DNA from: Sphingomonas sp. J315
GTDB taxonomy: Bacteria > Pseudomonadota > Alphaproteobacteria > Sphingomonadales > Sphingomonadaceae
DNA: 64,000 nucleotides
Direction: 5' to 3'
Assembly: GCF_024666595.1 (NCBI RefSeq)
Contig: NZ_CP088296.1
Span: 2,904,501-2,968,500, forward strand
Part shown: positions 1 through 8,197 of the stretch, one piece after another
Position numbering within the stretch: position 1 is the stretch's first letter
How the letters are laid out: each line of letters opens with the position of its first letter
Notes under the pieces: generated by a model
What the model saw: only the letters and a program-made list of their open reading frames with translations
Databases searched by the model: none
Told to the model about the DNA's origin: nothing
Position numbers and translations under genes: made by a program

Positions 1-70
1 CTTGAACCATCGGCCTCGACGGACCCCGGGCGTTGACCTTATTGGGGCTCTCCCCAACACAAGGTGACCC

Positions 71-1075
71 ATGTTCGAAGAAGCACTCTCGTGGGCAAAG
101 AAGAAGCCGGACTTCGCCATCGATCTTGGCACCGCCAACACTCTGGTCGTTGACAAGGCTGGAGGCGTGATATTCGAGCAGCCGTCGGTGTGCTGCTTTG
201 ATGGCTCGGTCGGACCCGACGGCAAGCTGTTCGCCGTTGGGGCCGACGCGCAACCGATGATCGGCCGTGAAGTCAATCGCCTGCGAACCGTTCGGCCGTT
301 GCGAAACGGAGTCTTGGTGGATGTAAGGGCAACATGCGAGTTGCTGAAGTTCGCGCTAAAACCGCTGACGCCCAAAAGGAGGCTGCGAGCCTCTCGTGTG
401 GTCATCGGCGTGCCAACGGACGCAACACAGGCCGAACGTCGCGCGCTGGGTCGCGCCGCGCACGATGCTGGGCTTGCCGAGCCGATGCTCCTCGCCGAAC
501 CGATGCTTGCGGCCATCGGGTCTGGACTGGACGTGGCTGAAGCGCGCGGCCGGATGATCGTCGACTGTGGCGCTGGCTTGACCGACATCGTCGTGATTTC
601 GCTTGGCGGGATCTGCGTCTCACGATCGGTGCGGGGCGGCGGGGATGCGGTGGACGCTGCCCTGGTCCATCATCTTCATCTGCGCAAGCAGTTCAATATC
701 GGCCAGTCGACCGCCGAGGCGCTGAAGATCGCGTTATCGGAAGCGCTGATGTCGCCCGGACGCTCTTATGTTGAGGTCAAGGGTCTGGACATGAGGAACG
801 GTCTGCCGCGCGTCCTCGCGCTCGACGTCGAGGAGCTTCGACCCATTGTCGAGAGACACGCCGATGAGATCGCATCAGCCGTGCGAGGCGCTTTCGCGGC
901 AACCCAGCCCGATCTGGTATCTGGGATCCTCGACGACGGGATTTCGCTGACAGGCGGCGCTGCTATGACTGCGTTAGTGGCCGAACGTATTCAGCGCTCG
1001 ACAGGGATTTCCGTCAGGGTGATGGATGCACCGCAGCGCGCGGTGGCGCGCGGATTGGCCGTTATGCTGAATTAG
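71..1075 (+). CDS. MreB/Mbl-family actin-like protein, divergent paralogue
   Basis: Bacterial actin homologue that would polymerise under the inner membrane and guide cell-wall synthesis. The N-terminal phosphate-1 loop reads DLGTANTLVV (about residues 19-28). A phosphate-2 motif, IVDCGAGLTDIVV, lies near residue 165 and a SLTGGAAM adenosine-type motif near residue 297. At 334 aa it is slightly shorter than canonical MreB (about 345 aa). The start ATG follows AAGGTG with good spacing. No mreC, mreD, pbp2 or rodA lies next to it, unlike the usual mre operon, so I read it as an extra or accessory MreB rather than the housekeeping copy. The family is clear; the cellular role is inferred. Confidence 0.9.
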   Translation: MFEEALSWAKKKPDFAIDLGTANTLVVDKAGGVIFEQPSVCCFDGSVGPDGKLFAVGADAQPMIGREVNRLRTVRPLRNGVLVDVRATCELLKFALKPLTPKRRLRASRVVIGVPTDATQAERRALGRAAHDAGLAEPMLLAEPMLAAIGSGLDVAEARGRMIVDCGAGLTDIVVISLGGICVSRSVRGGGDAVDAALVHHLHLRKQFNIGQSTAEALKIALSEALMSPGRSYVEVKGLDMRNGLPRVLALDVEELRPIVERHADEIASAVRGAFAATQPDLVSGILDDGISLTGGAAMTALVAERIQRSTGISVRVMDAPQRAVARGLAVMLN

Positions 1076-1256
1076 TCTATAGCTTTCTGTGTTCGATCCC
1101 GGTGCGAAATTCGTCAAGCAGTCCGCGGCGGCTGAACTGGGTAGTCCTGCCTGGGTGGCCTGAACCGGCGATGTTCCCGTCACGGCCAGGCCTGAGTTCT
1201 CGGGCTTCCGACACCGCCTGTCGCGCCCCGGCGCCATGATCAAACAACATCGCCGA

Positions 1257-1475
1257 TTACAGCCGGTGCAGGAGTTCACCGGTATCGACCACCTCAAAGA
1301 GGTCTGGGGCGATGTAGCGGACCGCCTCACCAGTCGAGAGCGCCAATCGAACCGCACCGGGAAATGTGCGGTGTCCGCGTTTCCCTTGCATCGTCAGGGA
1401 GTGCCGAAACTTGATCACGATCAACGGCGTGCCGTCGTCTCCGATGCATCGGAAGCGGGCAGTCTCCTCCTCCAT
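1257..1475 (-). CDS. small conserved-looking hypothetical protein (72 aa)
   Basis: Function not recognised. The reading frame starts at an ATG preceded by a strong AGGAGGG ribosome-binding site with 5 nt spacing, which supports real translation. The 72-residue product is soluble, with no signal peptide or membrane segment, and mixes charged and hydrophobic residues in a pattern that looks like a small beta-rich domain. It lies alone between the MreB paralogue and the uracil-DNA-glycosylase-family gene. The opposite-strand frame here lacks a good start site. Confidence 0.6.
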   Translation of the reverse strand: MEEETARFRCIGDDGTPLIVIKFRHSLTMQGKRGHRTFPGAVRLALSTGEAVRYIAPDLFEVVDTGELLHRL

Positions 1476-1544
1476 CTCGCTCCCTCCTTGTCCGGCTAGA
1501 TCTCAGCATGTGAGGTAAGGTCGCGCCTCGGTTCTGCGGACCAT

Positions 1545-2153
1545 TCACCGGCGGAACACTTTAGCAACCCGTCTGCGCACTTCGGGAAGAACATCCGCCT
1601 CGAACCATGGATTGCGCGTCATCCATCCTCGAGAGCGCCAGGATGGATGCGGCAGCGGAAGATATTGTGGGAGGTAAGCGTCGAAGTTCCGCACGCGGTC
1701 GGTCATGCGTCCCGCGCCCAACACATGATCCTGCGCGTAGGTGCCCACGAGTAGCGTCAGCTCGATTTCGGGAAGCTGCTGTAGCAACCGATCGCGCCAT
1801 AATTCCGCGCATTCCGGCCGCGGTGGAGCGTCGCCGCTGTGGGCACGGCCCGGATAGCACAGAGCCATTGGAAGGATCGCAACTAACTCCGGATTATAGA
1901 ACTTCGCATCCGTAACATCCATCCATCGCCGGAGCTGATCGCCAGACGCATCGGAAAACGGCCGGCCACTCCGATGCGCATGTGTCCCGGGCGCCTGGCT
2001 TGCAATCAGCAGTCGGGCGCGAGGTGAGAGTTGAAAAATCGGCCTCGCGCCCAAGGGCAATTGCGTTGCGCATGCCGTGCATGCTCGAACCTCCTCCATC
2101 AAACGAGCGAAGTTCGGCGATGCCAAGTCCTGAAGGCTTCCTCGACCCAGCAT
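1545..2153 (-). CDS. uracil-DNA glycosylase superfamily protein
   Basis: Predicted DNA-repair glycosylase of the uracil-DNA glycosylase superfamily (COG1573-like). Seen in the sequence: a substrate-pocket stretch IASQAPGTHAHRSGRPF near residue 50, then SDASGDQLRRWM, and the C-terminal PLPHPSWRSRGW motif that corresponds to the HPS loop of the fold. The length, 202 aa, fits the short family members. Only two cysteines (CTAC) are visible near the N-terminus, so I cannot claim the four-Cys Fe-S cluster of UDG families 4 and 5. Nothing in the neighbourhood adds to the assignment. The start ATG is the first in frame. Confidence 0.82.
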   Translation of the reverse strand: MLGRGSLQDLASPNFARLMEEVRACTACATQLPLGARPIFQLSPRARLLIASQAPGTHAHRSGRPFSDASGDQLRRWMDVTDAKFYNPELVAILPMALCYPGRAHSGDAPPRPECAELWRDRLLQQLPEIELTLLVGTYAQDHVLGAGRMTDRVRNFDAYLPQYLPLPHPSWRSRGWMTRNPWFEADVLPEVRRRVAKVFRR

Positions 2154-2287
2154 AATGTTCCAACCCCTTGCGCAAGATAGCGCCAGGAGATATATATCGG
2201 ATCACGACATAAATCCACTAATGGCGGGACGGGGCGCTAGCTCAGGCCGCTGCCGATGGCCTTAGCGATATACTGTAGGTGAGCAAT

Positions 2288-2563
2288 ATGGCTGCCGAAA
2301 AAGCATCGGACTGGTCGGTTTTGGCCAACTGCATTGCTGGTGACATCGAGCCCAGTCCTGCTGATATCGACCGGCTGGCAAGCCGCATATGGCGGGAAAC
2401 GCATCCGAGCTCGTGTCCCTGGGAACAGGTGGCGTTGGAAAGCGATCAACATCGTGTCGCGGTTGTCATCGCCGAGGCCGCTGCAGGGGGTTCGAGGGGG
2501 AGCGGCGTCCTCTCCGAACAACATTCAATCAGTCCGGACGAATGGATACTCAACACGTTCTAG
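2288..2563 (+). CDS. hypothetical protein (91 aa)
   Basis: Function not recognised. The ATG at 2288 follows AGGTGAG by 5 nt and is preferred over an in-frame GTG at 2279 that abuts a stop codon. The product is acidic and soluble, with a segment IDRLASRIWRETHPSSCPWEQV that reads like a genuine amphipathic helix. It ends about 75 nt before the proposed start of the MarR gene, so the two could be co-transcribed. Confidence 0.5.
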   Translation: MAAEKASDWSVLANCIAGDIEPSPADIDRLASRIWRETHPSSCPWEQVALESDQHRVAVVIAEAAAGGSRGSGVLSEQHSISPDEWILNTF

Positions 2564-2637
2564 GCGCTTTGTTCGTTGGCAATGAGACTGCGGGCGATCG
2601 ACAATTGCATTCGTTAAACTCAGGAGTTTCCAACTAC

Positions 2638-3093
2638 TTGGATGACAATGCGTTTTCCGACGGCGACTATGCCGTGTTGGCAGCGTTCAGACGCGACTTG
2701 CGCCGCTTTCTGCGGTTCAGCGAAAAGGCCGCTGCGGAAGTTGGCTTAACAGCGCAGCAGTATCAGGTGTTGCTGTCGCTTCGTGCTGCGCCGAACGGGC
2801 AGCTCTCGGTGGGAGAGCTTGCCGAACAGATGCTTTTGGCACCCCATAGCGCAAGCGAATTGCTCAGTCGCCTGGAAGCAGCCGGATTGGTCGTCCGATT
2901 CAAGTCGGATGTCGATGGCCGCCGGGTAGACGTCTCGATATCGCGGATGGGATCAAGGATCATCGCATCGCTGGCGCATTCGCATCGTGAGGAGCTCAAG
3001 CGTCTGCGGCCCATGCTTGAGGCGCTGATAGAGGGATTAGACGCTGGCGATCGGCGTCCGGAACCGATTGCGTTAGGAAGGTCCGATGTCTGA
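2638..3093 (+). CDS. MarR-family transcriptional regulator
   Basis: Winged helix-turn-helix repressor, probably dimeric and ligand-responsive. The core runs FRRDLRRFLRFSEKAAAEVGLTAQQYQVLLSL, then the recognition region SVGELAEQMLLAPHSASELLSRLEAAGLV and the wing with DVDGRRVDVSIS, the classic MarR D-x-R-x pattern. I chose the TTG at 2638 because AGGAG lies 11 nt upstream and it gives 151 aa, the usual MarR size; an in-frame ATG at 2542 (183 aa) is the alternative. Its 3' end overlaps the DUF488 gene by 8 nt, so the two are probably translationally coupled. Confidence 0.85.
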   Translation: MDDNAFSDGDYAVLAAFRRDLRRFLRFSEKAAAEVGLTAQQYQVLLSLRAAPNGQLSVGELAEQMLLAPHSASELLSRLEAAGLVVRFKSDVDGRRVDVSISRMGSRIIASLAHSHREELKRLRPMLEALIEGLDAGDRRPEPIALGRSDV

Positions 3094-3628
3094 AGCGCTT
3101 CCCATCTATACGATCGGGCATTCGACGAGGACGATCCCTGAGTTCGTAACCCTGCTGCGAGCCGGGGGCGTTCAGCTCGTCGTGGACATTCGCACGGTGC
3201 CACGCTCACGCACCAATCCGAAATACAATCTCGACGTGCTTGGGGCAGAACTTGAACCCTATCAGATCGGACACAAGCGGATCGCGGAGCTGGGCGGGCT
3301 TCGCAAGAAGTCCGAGGTCGAGCCGGAGATCAACGGTTTGTGGCGGAATCAAAGTTTCCACAACTACGCTGATTACGCTCTTACCCCTTCATTCCGAGAC
3401 GGATTAGCGACCCTTCTTAACGACGCAGCTCAGCGTCCGACAGCGATCATGTGCGCGGAGGCTGTATGGTGGCGATGCCATCGCCGCATCGTGGCGGACT
3501 ATCTGCTGTTCGAGGGGCGCACCGTGCTCCATCTCATGGGGCATAACACCGTCACGCCGGCGACGATGACTCAAGGCGCGTTCGCGTCGGATAACCGGAT
3601 CCGCTACCCCGCCGTCACATCCAAGTGA
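3086..3628 (+). CDS. DUF488 domain-containing protein
   Basis: Member of the DUF488 family, whose biochemical function is not established. Diagnostic stretches are YTIGHSTRT at the N-terminus, VVDIRTVPRSRTNPKYN near residue 33, and the C-terminal MCAEAVWWRCHRRIVADYL with paired cysteines and His-Arg, resembling a metal- or nucleotide-binding site. The length of 180 aa is normal. The gene overlaps the upstream MarR gene, which suggests that the regulator controls its own operon and this protein. Confidence 0.88.
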   Translation: MSEALPIYTIGHSTRTIPEFVTLLRAGGVQLVVDIRTVPRSRTNPKYNLDVLGAELEPYQIGHKRIAELGGLRKKSEVEPEINGLWRNQSFHNYADYALTPSFRDGLATLLNDAAQRPTAIMCAEAVWWRCHRRIVADYLLFEGRTVLHLMGHNTVTPATMTQGAFASDNRIRYPAVTSK

Positions 3629-3713
3629 TCGTCGCACGCATCTTATGCTTCCGTGCCGCTGCGCGACGGTAAGCTGCGCGCCCGTGCTCATGGGACTGCC
3701 CTTTCGCTGAAAT

Positions 3714-4068
3714 CTAGATACCCGCCAGCCGGTCATGGTGAGTATAACCGACCCACGCCTGCTTCTGCGCCACGCCCACCGACCAGAGGCCTTCGCTGAA
3801 AATTCGGTCCACCAGCAACTGCTCGATCTCGATGGGCAGCTTGTCCACTTCCGCGTCGCTCGCCGTCCTGGTCGTATCACCCGCGCCCGAGAACATCGCT
3901 GACATCCCTTCGATCGTCTGCCGCTTCCACGCCGCGATCATCCTGTGATGCACGCCGTGCTTCGCAGCGAGTTTCGCCAGTTTCAGATCGTCCCGGATAG
4001 CATCCTGCGTCACTTTCGCATTGGAATCCGCGCCAGAGCGCTCCCTTTTCCTTTTTGTTGCCGTCCAT
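3714..4068 (-). pseudogene. IS3-family transposase orfA remnant, frameshifted, orfB lost
   Basis: Degenerate first ORF of an IS3-family insertion sequence. The minus strand starts MDGNKKEK, then a one-base slip within the A/G-rich tract near 4040-4050 moves the frame to VTQDAIRDDLKLAKLAAKHGVHH and MIAAWKRQTIEGM, the typical helix-turn-helix segment of orfA. The frame continues to IEIEQLLVDR and then diverges. No orfB (DDE catalytic domain) follows, so the element cannot move by itself. It sits directly downstream of the damaged TPR gene, in the same orientation. Confidence 0.75.
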
Positions 4069-4086
4069 CCTTCCGTCGGGTTTAGC

Positions 4087-5918
4087 TTAGCGACCTGTCG
4101 AATTTTCTTGGACCACCTCAGTTAGGTACCAAGCCGCGCGCACTTCATTGGTGTAGGCAGGCCGATAATAGGCAAGGTCGCGCCGTGCCGTCTCGTCAAA
4201 CTCGCGCGTCAACGCAATCCGCTGTCCGATACCAAGCTGCGCCGATCGCAGATATGCACGGGCTCGTACAAGGTCTCGACCCTGATAGGTCAGCATCGCG
4301 CCAAGATTGAGTTCGTACAGGATACGGCGCGGATGGGCCGGTCCGGCGACTGCCGCCGTCATCCGGGCTGCGGAACGCGCAGCATCGATTGCCTCGGCCA
4401 GCCGCCCCTGCGATTGCAGATTCGTGGCCAGGTTGTTGTATGTCTGCGCAACATCGATGTGTCTGCGCGGAACAAACGCTTCTGAATATCAAGCGCTTCG
4501 CGATAATAGGGTTCCGCTTCCGGGAACCGGCGCTGCTCGTCGAGATTGGTCGCGAGATTCTGGAGCCATAACGCAGTTATGGAGCTATCCGCGCCAAAGC
4601 CCTTTCGACCGATCTCAACCGCGCGTCGATAGGCCGCTTCAGCCTCGCCGAACCGACCCAGGGCATCCAGCGTCACCGCAATATTGTTGAGCGCATAGCC
4701 AACATCGCTGTGATCGGCCCCCAACCTTTGCGTTTTGACATCGACTGCAGCGCGAAGCAACGCAATGGCCTCGTCATATCGGCGCAAGTTGCGGAGCGCG
4801 ATGGCCAGCGCTTCCTGCGCGGTCGCAGTGTCCGGATCGGACGGACCTGCACGCGCAATTCGAAGCTCCAAAGCCCTGCGAAGCAATGGCTCGGCATCGC
4901 GGTAGTTGCCAAGGTTTACAAGGTTGTCCCCGGCGTGAATCAACGCTGATTCCAGCGCGACACCCGCGCGCTGCTCCTCACGAATGGCAAGCGCTCTTCG
5001 TAGCGGGCCGTCGGCATCGGCGTAACGCCCCGCCCCCGCCAAGATCGCGCCCAGATTGCCGACGGTTACGGCCACTTCCGTGCTGGAGAGGCCAAACAGC
5101 TTTTCTCGAAGTGCCAACGCTTGAAGGGCCAGTTCCTCGGCTTCCCGGTATTCCGCGACGCGATACAGAATGACGGCGAGTGAATTACAGGCGTCAGCCG
5201 TTTTGGCATGTTCCTTACCATAGAGTGCCAGACTGGCCGTCAGCGCTTTGCGATACAGCGCCTCGGCTTCGCGCGGTTGTGCGTTTTCAAGATTGCCCGC
5301 AAGCTGCATCAATGCCGTGATCGTGCTTTCGGACTGTGGTCCGGTAGCGGCAATGCTCAGGGGGAGCGCCTCACGAAGAAGCGGCTCGGCTTCCGCCGGT
5401 CGGCCGAGGCCCGTCAGATGCGCCGCAGCCATTGACGCTGCCGCCCATGCCTCAAACTTCTTGGCCGGGTCGGTCCTGTTGAAATTATAGGCGCTCCGCC
5501 ATAGCGCGGCCGCCTCTTCGCTGGCACCTTCACGATCGAGGATACTGGCAAGCTGTGCTTCGGCGATCGCAATCAGGGCGGGTGATTGCGGTGGATCGCC
5601 ACGCGCCAGCATTAGTGCTTCCCTAGAGCGCGCCTCATTGGTCTTCCGATCAGATCCAATCGTCGATGAGATCAGCATCAGTTCGATGCACAACGCGGGC
5701 CGGGTCGCCTCAATGCGACATCGGGCAATGGTTTGCTCGACGATGACATGCGAGGTGGCTTTGTCACCAAGGTCATACGCGGCGGATGCCTCAGCAGGGA
5801 CAGGCCATTGCATGTCTACCTCTTCCGCGCGGTTTGGATGACCGCCCAGCAGCATCAGCACAGCAGTTACTGGAGGTAGATAGGACATGCTGGCCACCAT
5901 GCGAAGGCAACGAAACAT
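4087..5918 (-). pseudogene. tetratricopeptide-repeat protein, frameshifted and 3'-truncated by an IS end
   Basis: Long TPR protein with tandem 42-residue kinesin-light-chain-like repeats (recurring patterns such as LNNIAVTLDALGRFGEAEAA). A hydrophobic N-terminal segment ending near RAEEV suggests export to the periplasm. A one-base loss near 4459-4461 moves the frame from ...LFRADTS into one that continues as DVAQTYNNLATNLQSQG and on to ...RPAYTNEVRAAWYL. The last codons then run into the IS3 end. The ATG at 5918 is a guess; an in-frame ATG at 5984 is possible. TPR arrays bind proteins, so this was probably a scaffold; no catalytic domain remains. Confidence 0.7.
4093..4120. repeat. probable terminal inverted repeat of the IS3-family remnant
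   Basis: Read on the minus strand this segment begins TGAGGTGGTCCAAG and lies about 25 nt upstream of the orfA start, where the left end of an IS3-family element is expected. It falls inside the last codons of the TPR frame, so that frame terminates within the insertion sequence. I could not find the matching right end. Confidence 0.45.
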
Positions 5919-6084
5919 CGGCAGGGAATCGTAAATCCTGGTCGCAACGCATGGCAACGGAGAATCTCGGTTGCACCGTCCCACTAACGCCGTGAGCGCT
6001 GTCTTACCGATCCATCAAATGTCTGTGGCAGGCGACTTGGTCAACGACGGTAAATGCGGGTTGTCTGCGCTGGGTCTGGAGCGG

Positions 6085-6384
6085 TCAGGGTGTCGGTATT
6101 CGGAGGAACTCGACGTGGAATCGCACGACACCTAAAGGTGCCACCCGGTGCCGAACGGTAGGTTCGACCACGCCGGGATCTGTGTCGGGCGTGAGGATGC
6201 GCTCGGATCGCGGTCTCCTCGGGTCGTCCACAATATAGCGGAGCTGCCCTTTCTCGACGACGATCAGGCCCCACGTTCCTTCCTTAGTATCGTGATCTGC
6301 CAGGAGGCCTGCCGGCACGTTCTCCTCGGTGAAGGACGGCGTGCGCTTGTATGGGACAGCGTCGGGCGGTGGGCCAATCCTCAT
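6085..6384 (-). CDS. DUF1971 domain-containing protein
   Basis: Small cupin-like protein of the DUF1971 family, related to the C-terminal part of some tellurite-resistance TehB proteins. Recognisable features are PYKRTPSFTEENVPAGLLADHDTK, WGLIVVEKGQLRYIV and the ending EPTVRHRVAPLGVVRFHVEF. Its start overlaps the stop of the truncated-globin gene by 4 nt (ATGA), so it belongs to the aox-globin operon. In other proteobacteria DUF1971 proteins often accompany truncated globins and nitrogen-oxide genes; a role in this setting is inferred. Confidence 0.85.
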   Translation of the reverse strand: MRIGPPPDAVPYKRTPSFTEENVPAGLLADHDTKEGTWGLIVVEKGQLRYIVDDPRRPRSERILTPDTDPGVVEPTVRHRVAPLGVVRFHVEFLRIPTP

Positions 6385-6752
6385 TTGACACTCCGATCGC
6401 GCGCATAGTGCACGCCGAGTTGCAGGCTCTCGGCGATCGTCTCAGCCTTCGACTGGAATTTTGCGGCCGTCTCGGGATCGAGGAGGTCGTTCGTCGTGGT
6501 CTTCCACAGCGCCAGCCAGTGCGCGAAGTTGGCGTGCGTCATCGCGTCCGCGTGACGCAAATGTACAGCCATCGGGTGCCCTTTGTAGCGGCCGCTCGTC
6601 AGCATCACCGACGACCAGAACGCCTTGAGCCGATCGAGGTGGTGGGGCCAGTCAGCGACTGCGCCATCGAAGATCGGCCCCAGGACCGGGTCAGCCCGCA
6701 CCTTTTCGTAGAAGGTAGGCACCAGCCGCTCTATGTCCTCTTCCGTAATCAT
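6381..6752 (-). CDS. group III truncated hemoglobin
   Basis: Haem globin of the 2-on-2 group III (P) class, which binds O2 and NO. At 123 aa it has the family size. It shows FYEKVRADPVLGPIFDGAV, then WPHHLDRLKAFWSSVMLTSGRYKGHPMAVHLRH, which carries the proximal-helix histidine region, then FAHWLALW. It is the third gene after alternative oxidase and single-domain globin on the minus strand and overlaps the DUF1971 gene. The context suggests a role in NO detoxification or low-O2 metabolism under the neighbouring FixLJ pair. Confidence 0.92.
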   Translation of the reverse strand: MITEEDIERLVPTFYEKVRADPVLGPIFDGAVADWPHHLDRLKAFWSSVMLTSGRYKGHPMAVHLRHADAMTHANFAHWLALWKTTTNDLLDPETAAKFQSKAETIAESLQLGVHYARDRSVK

Positions 6753-6880
6753 AATTACTCTCCGGTGACGTTGCCGACTGTACCGCTATGCTATGCTCCA
6801 AATCACGAATGGCGTGGCGGGGGAACACGTCCCGCAGATCAGGCCGCGTTTTTCCACATCGGCGTATCGCTGCGCGGGAC

Positions 6881-7330
6881 TCACGCGGCCTGCGCGCGTT
6901 CGTACGCTTGCACCTCAGCTGCGATGAGGATGTCGGCAAGCATCCAGTAGGCTTCGCCCCAGGCGGCCAGCACGGTGTCGGTCGCGATCGACTCGCCAAG
7001 CACTTCGCGGATGGCCGGAAGCAGCGCTGCGGCGACGTGCGGATAGTGTTCGGGTTTGACTCCGGTTTGCACATGCCGAAGTACCATGCGCTCCACCGCG
7101 CTGCCGAGATTGTTCAGCTTGTCGATGTTCTTGGCGTAGGCCAGGATCGCGCCGGCCAGACGTCGCGGCTGCTCCCCACTGATTTGCGCGGCCTGATCGA
7201 ACATTGCTTCGATCTCGGGATTTTTGAACAGGCGCCGATACATTGCCGTAGTGATTGCGAGACCATGCTTTTCCAGTGCTGGCGCGGTGGCTTTGACGAT
7301 CGTCATGGTTTCGGTCGAGACAGTGCGCAT
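6881..7330 (-). CDS. single-domain globin (flavohemoglobin-type)
   Basis: A 149-residue 3-on-3 globin resembling the haem domain of flavohemoglobin Hmp without the reductase domains. Visible are TVSTETMTIVKATAPALEKHGLAITTAMYRRLF, IEAMFDQAAQ, and the proximal-His region MVLRHVQTGVKPEHYPHVAAALLPAIREVLG. The ATG at 7330 has GGAG 7 nt upstream and is preferred over the TTG before it. It follows the alternative oxidase gene by about 55 nt and precedes the truncated globin. A likely role is NO dioxygenation or oxygen delivery near the alternative oxidase, which is resistant to NO in known systems; the coupling here is inferred. Confidence 0.92.
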   Translation of the reverse strand: MRTVSTETMTIVKATAPALEKHGLAITTAMYRRLFKNPEIEAMFDQAAQISGEQPRRLAGAILAYAKNIDKLNNLGSAVERMVLRHVQTGVKPEHYPHVAAALLPAIREVLGESIATDTVLAAWGEAYWMLADILIAAEVQAYERAQAA

Positions 7331-7384
7331 CAAGATACTCCAACGACAGGGAAACGGGGCGCGGATGGCCGCGCCCCGATAGGT

Positions 7385-8074
7385 TCAGGCCGCCTTCTTC
7401 CAAATCGGCTCGAGTGCGACGTGCGGCGGGCAGTCGGCGACGGGGCCGCTTGGCAGACCGGCAAGCTCGTTGGCGAAACCGTGATTGACGTCGCGGTGGT
7501 GCGCCTCATCGGCGCGGACCACCAGCACCACATCGCGCAGCGTCGCGTCATCGGGCAGGTTCCAATAGTCCTTGGCGATCTGCGGAGCGGGGACGTTCGC
7601 GCTGCGGCCCTCGTCTATCTCGGCCAGGTAGTGGGTATAGCTGATGACCGCTTCTTCTTCGAAATACCCGACGACACGATGCGCGGTCTTCGAGCTCATG
7701 AGGTAGAGACCGAAAAAGAACAGATAGAACACCCACTGCACGCCGATGATCACCGCACGCTCGAACAAGGTGGGCTTGGAGATTTCGATGAACGTCATCA
7801 AATGCATACGCTCATTTTCGGCTTCGTCCATCAAGGTGCGGATCCAGCCCTTGTCGTCGCAGATGCGGCGCAGACAGGACAAATGCGTGATGGTGGCGCC
7901 GACCATGCCGGGAACCGCGGCGACCGTTTCCAGAACCACGGCGCGGTGGCCATAGCGCTCCGCAAAGAATGTGTCGGCGGTCCAGCGCAGCAGCTTGGTG
8001 AAGCCATAGGCGATGCGGTCGGACAGACCCTTGGGCTGATGATGGACGCCGAGGTCGATATAGGGCGGGGTCAT
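7385..8074 (-). CDS. aox: alternative (cyanide-insensitive) ubiquinol oxidase
   Basis: Di-iron carboxylate oxidase that takes electrons from ubiquinol to O2 without proton pumping; membrane-bound. All iron-ligand motifs are present: LETVAAVPG near residue 50, [13 protein letters not shown] near 91, [13 protein letters not shown] near 140 and [12 protein letters not shown] near 193. A hydrophobic stretch [19 protein letters not shown] lies between them. The ATG at 8074 follows GGAGA by 8 nt; the longer frame would start at a TTG. Bacterial AOX is uncommon but recorded in sphingomonads. It heads a minus-strand operon with two globins and DUF1971 and is divergent from fixLJ. Confidence 0.95.
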   Translation of the reverse strand: MTPPYIDLGVHHQPKGLSDRIAYGFTKLLRWTADTFFAERYGHRAVVLETVAAVPGMVGATITHLSCLRRICDDKGWIRTLMDEAENERMHLMTFIEISKPTLFERAVIIGVQWVFYLFFFGLYLMSSKTAHRVVGYFEEEAVISYTHYLAEIDEGRSANVPAPQIAKDYWNLPDDATLRDVVLVVRADEAHHRDVNHGFANELAGLPSGPVADCPPHVALEPIWKKAA

Positions 8075-8153
8075 GGTCGGTCTCCGGTTCAATCTGCGTT
8101 TGTGTGACGCCGAACTAAGCCCATGACGGACGCGCCGAAATTCAGATCATGTC

Positions 8154-8163
8154 CCTACGTAGG
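8154..8163. promoter_or_regulatory. palindrome resembling a FixJ box, between aox and fixL
   Basis: CCTACGTAGG is a perfect 10-nt palindrome. It contains TACGTAG, 7 of 8 positions of the FixJ half-site consensus GTAMGTAG known from rhizobia. It lies 80 nt upstream of the aox ATG and 35 nt upstream of the fixL ATG, so it could serve either divergent gene. Binding is inferred from position and motif only. Confidence 0.4.
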
Positions 8164-8197
8164 TTGACGGAGGTGGCGTTCGGCACGACCACGCGGC

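Noticed and set aside
6788..8107. A 439-aa plus-strand frame
   Set aside because: It lies opposite the alternative oxidase and globin genes, has a His/Arg/Gln-rich antisense composition and no family resemblance.
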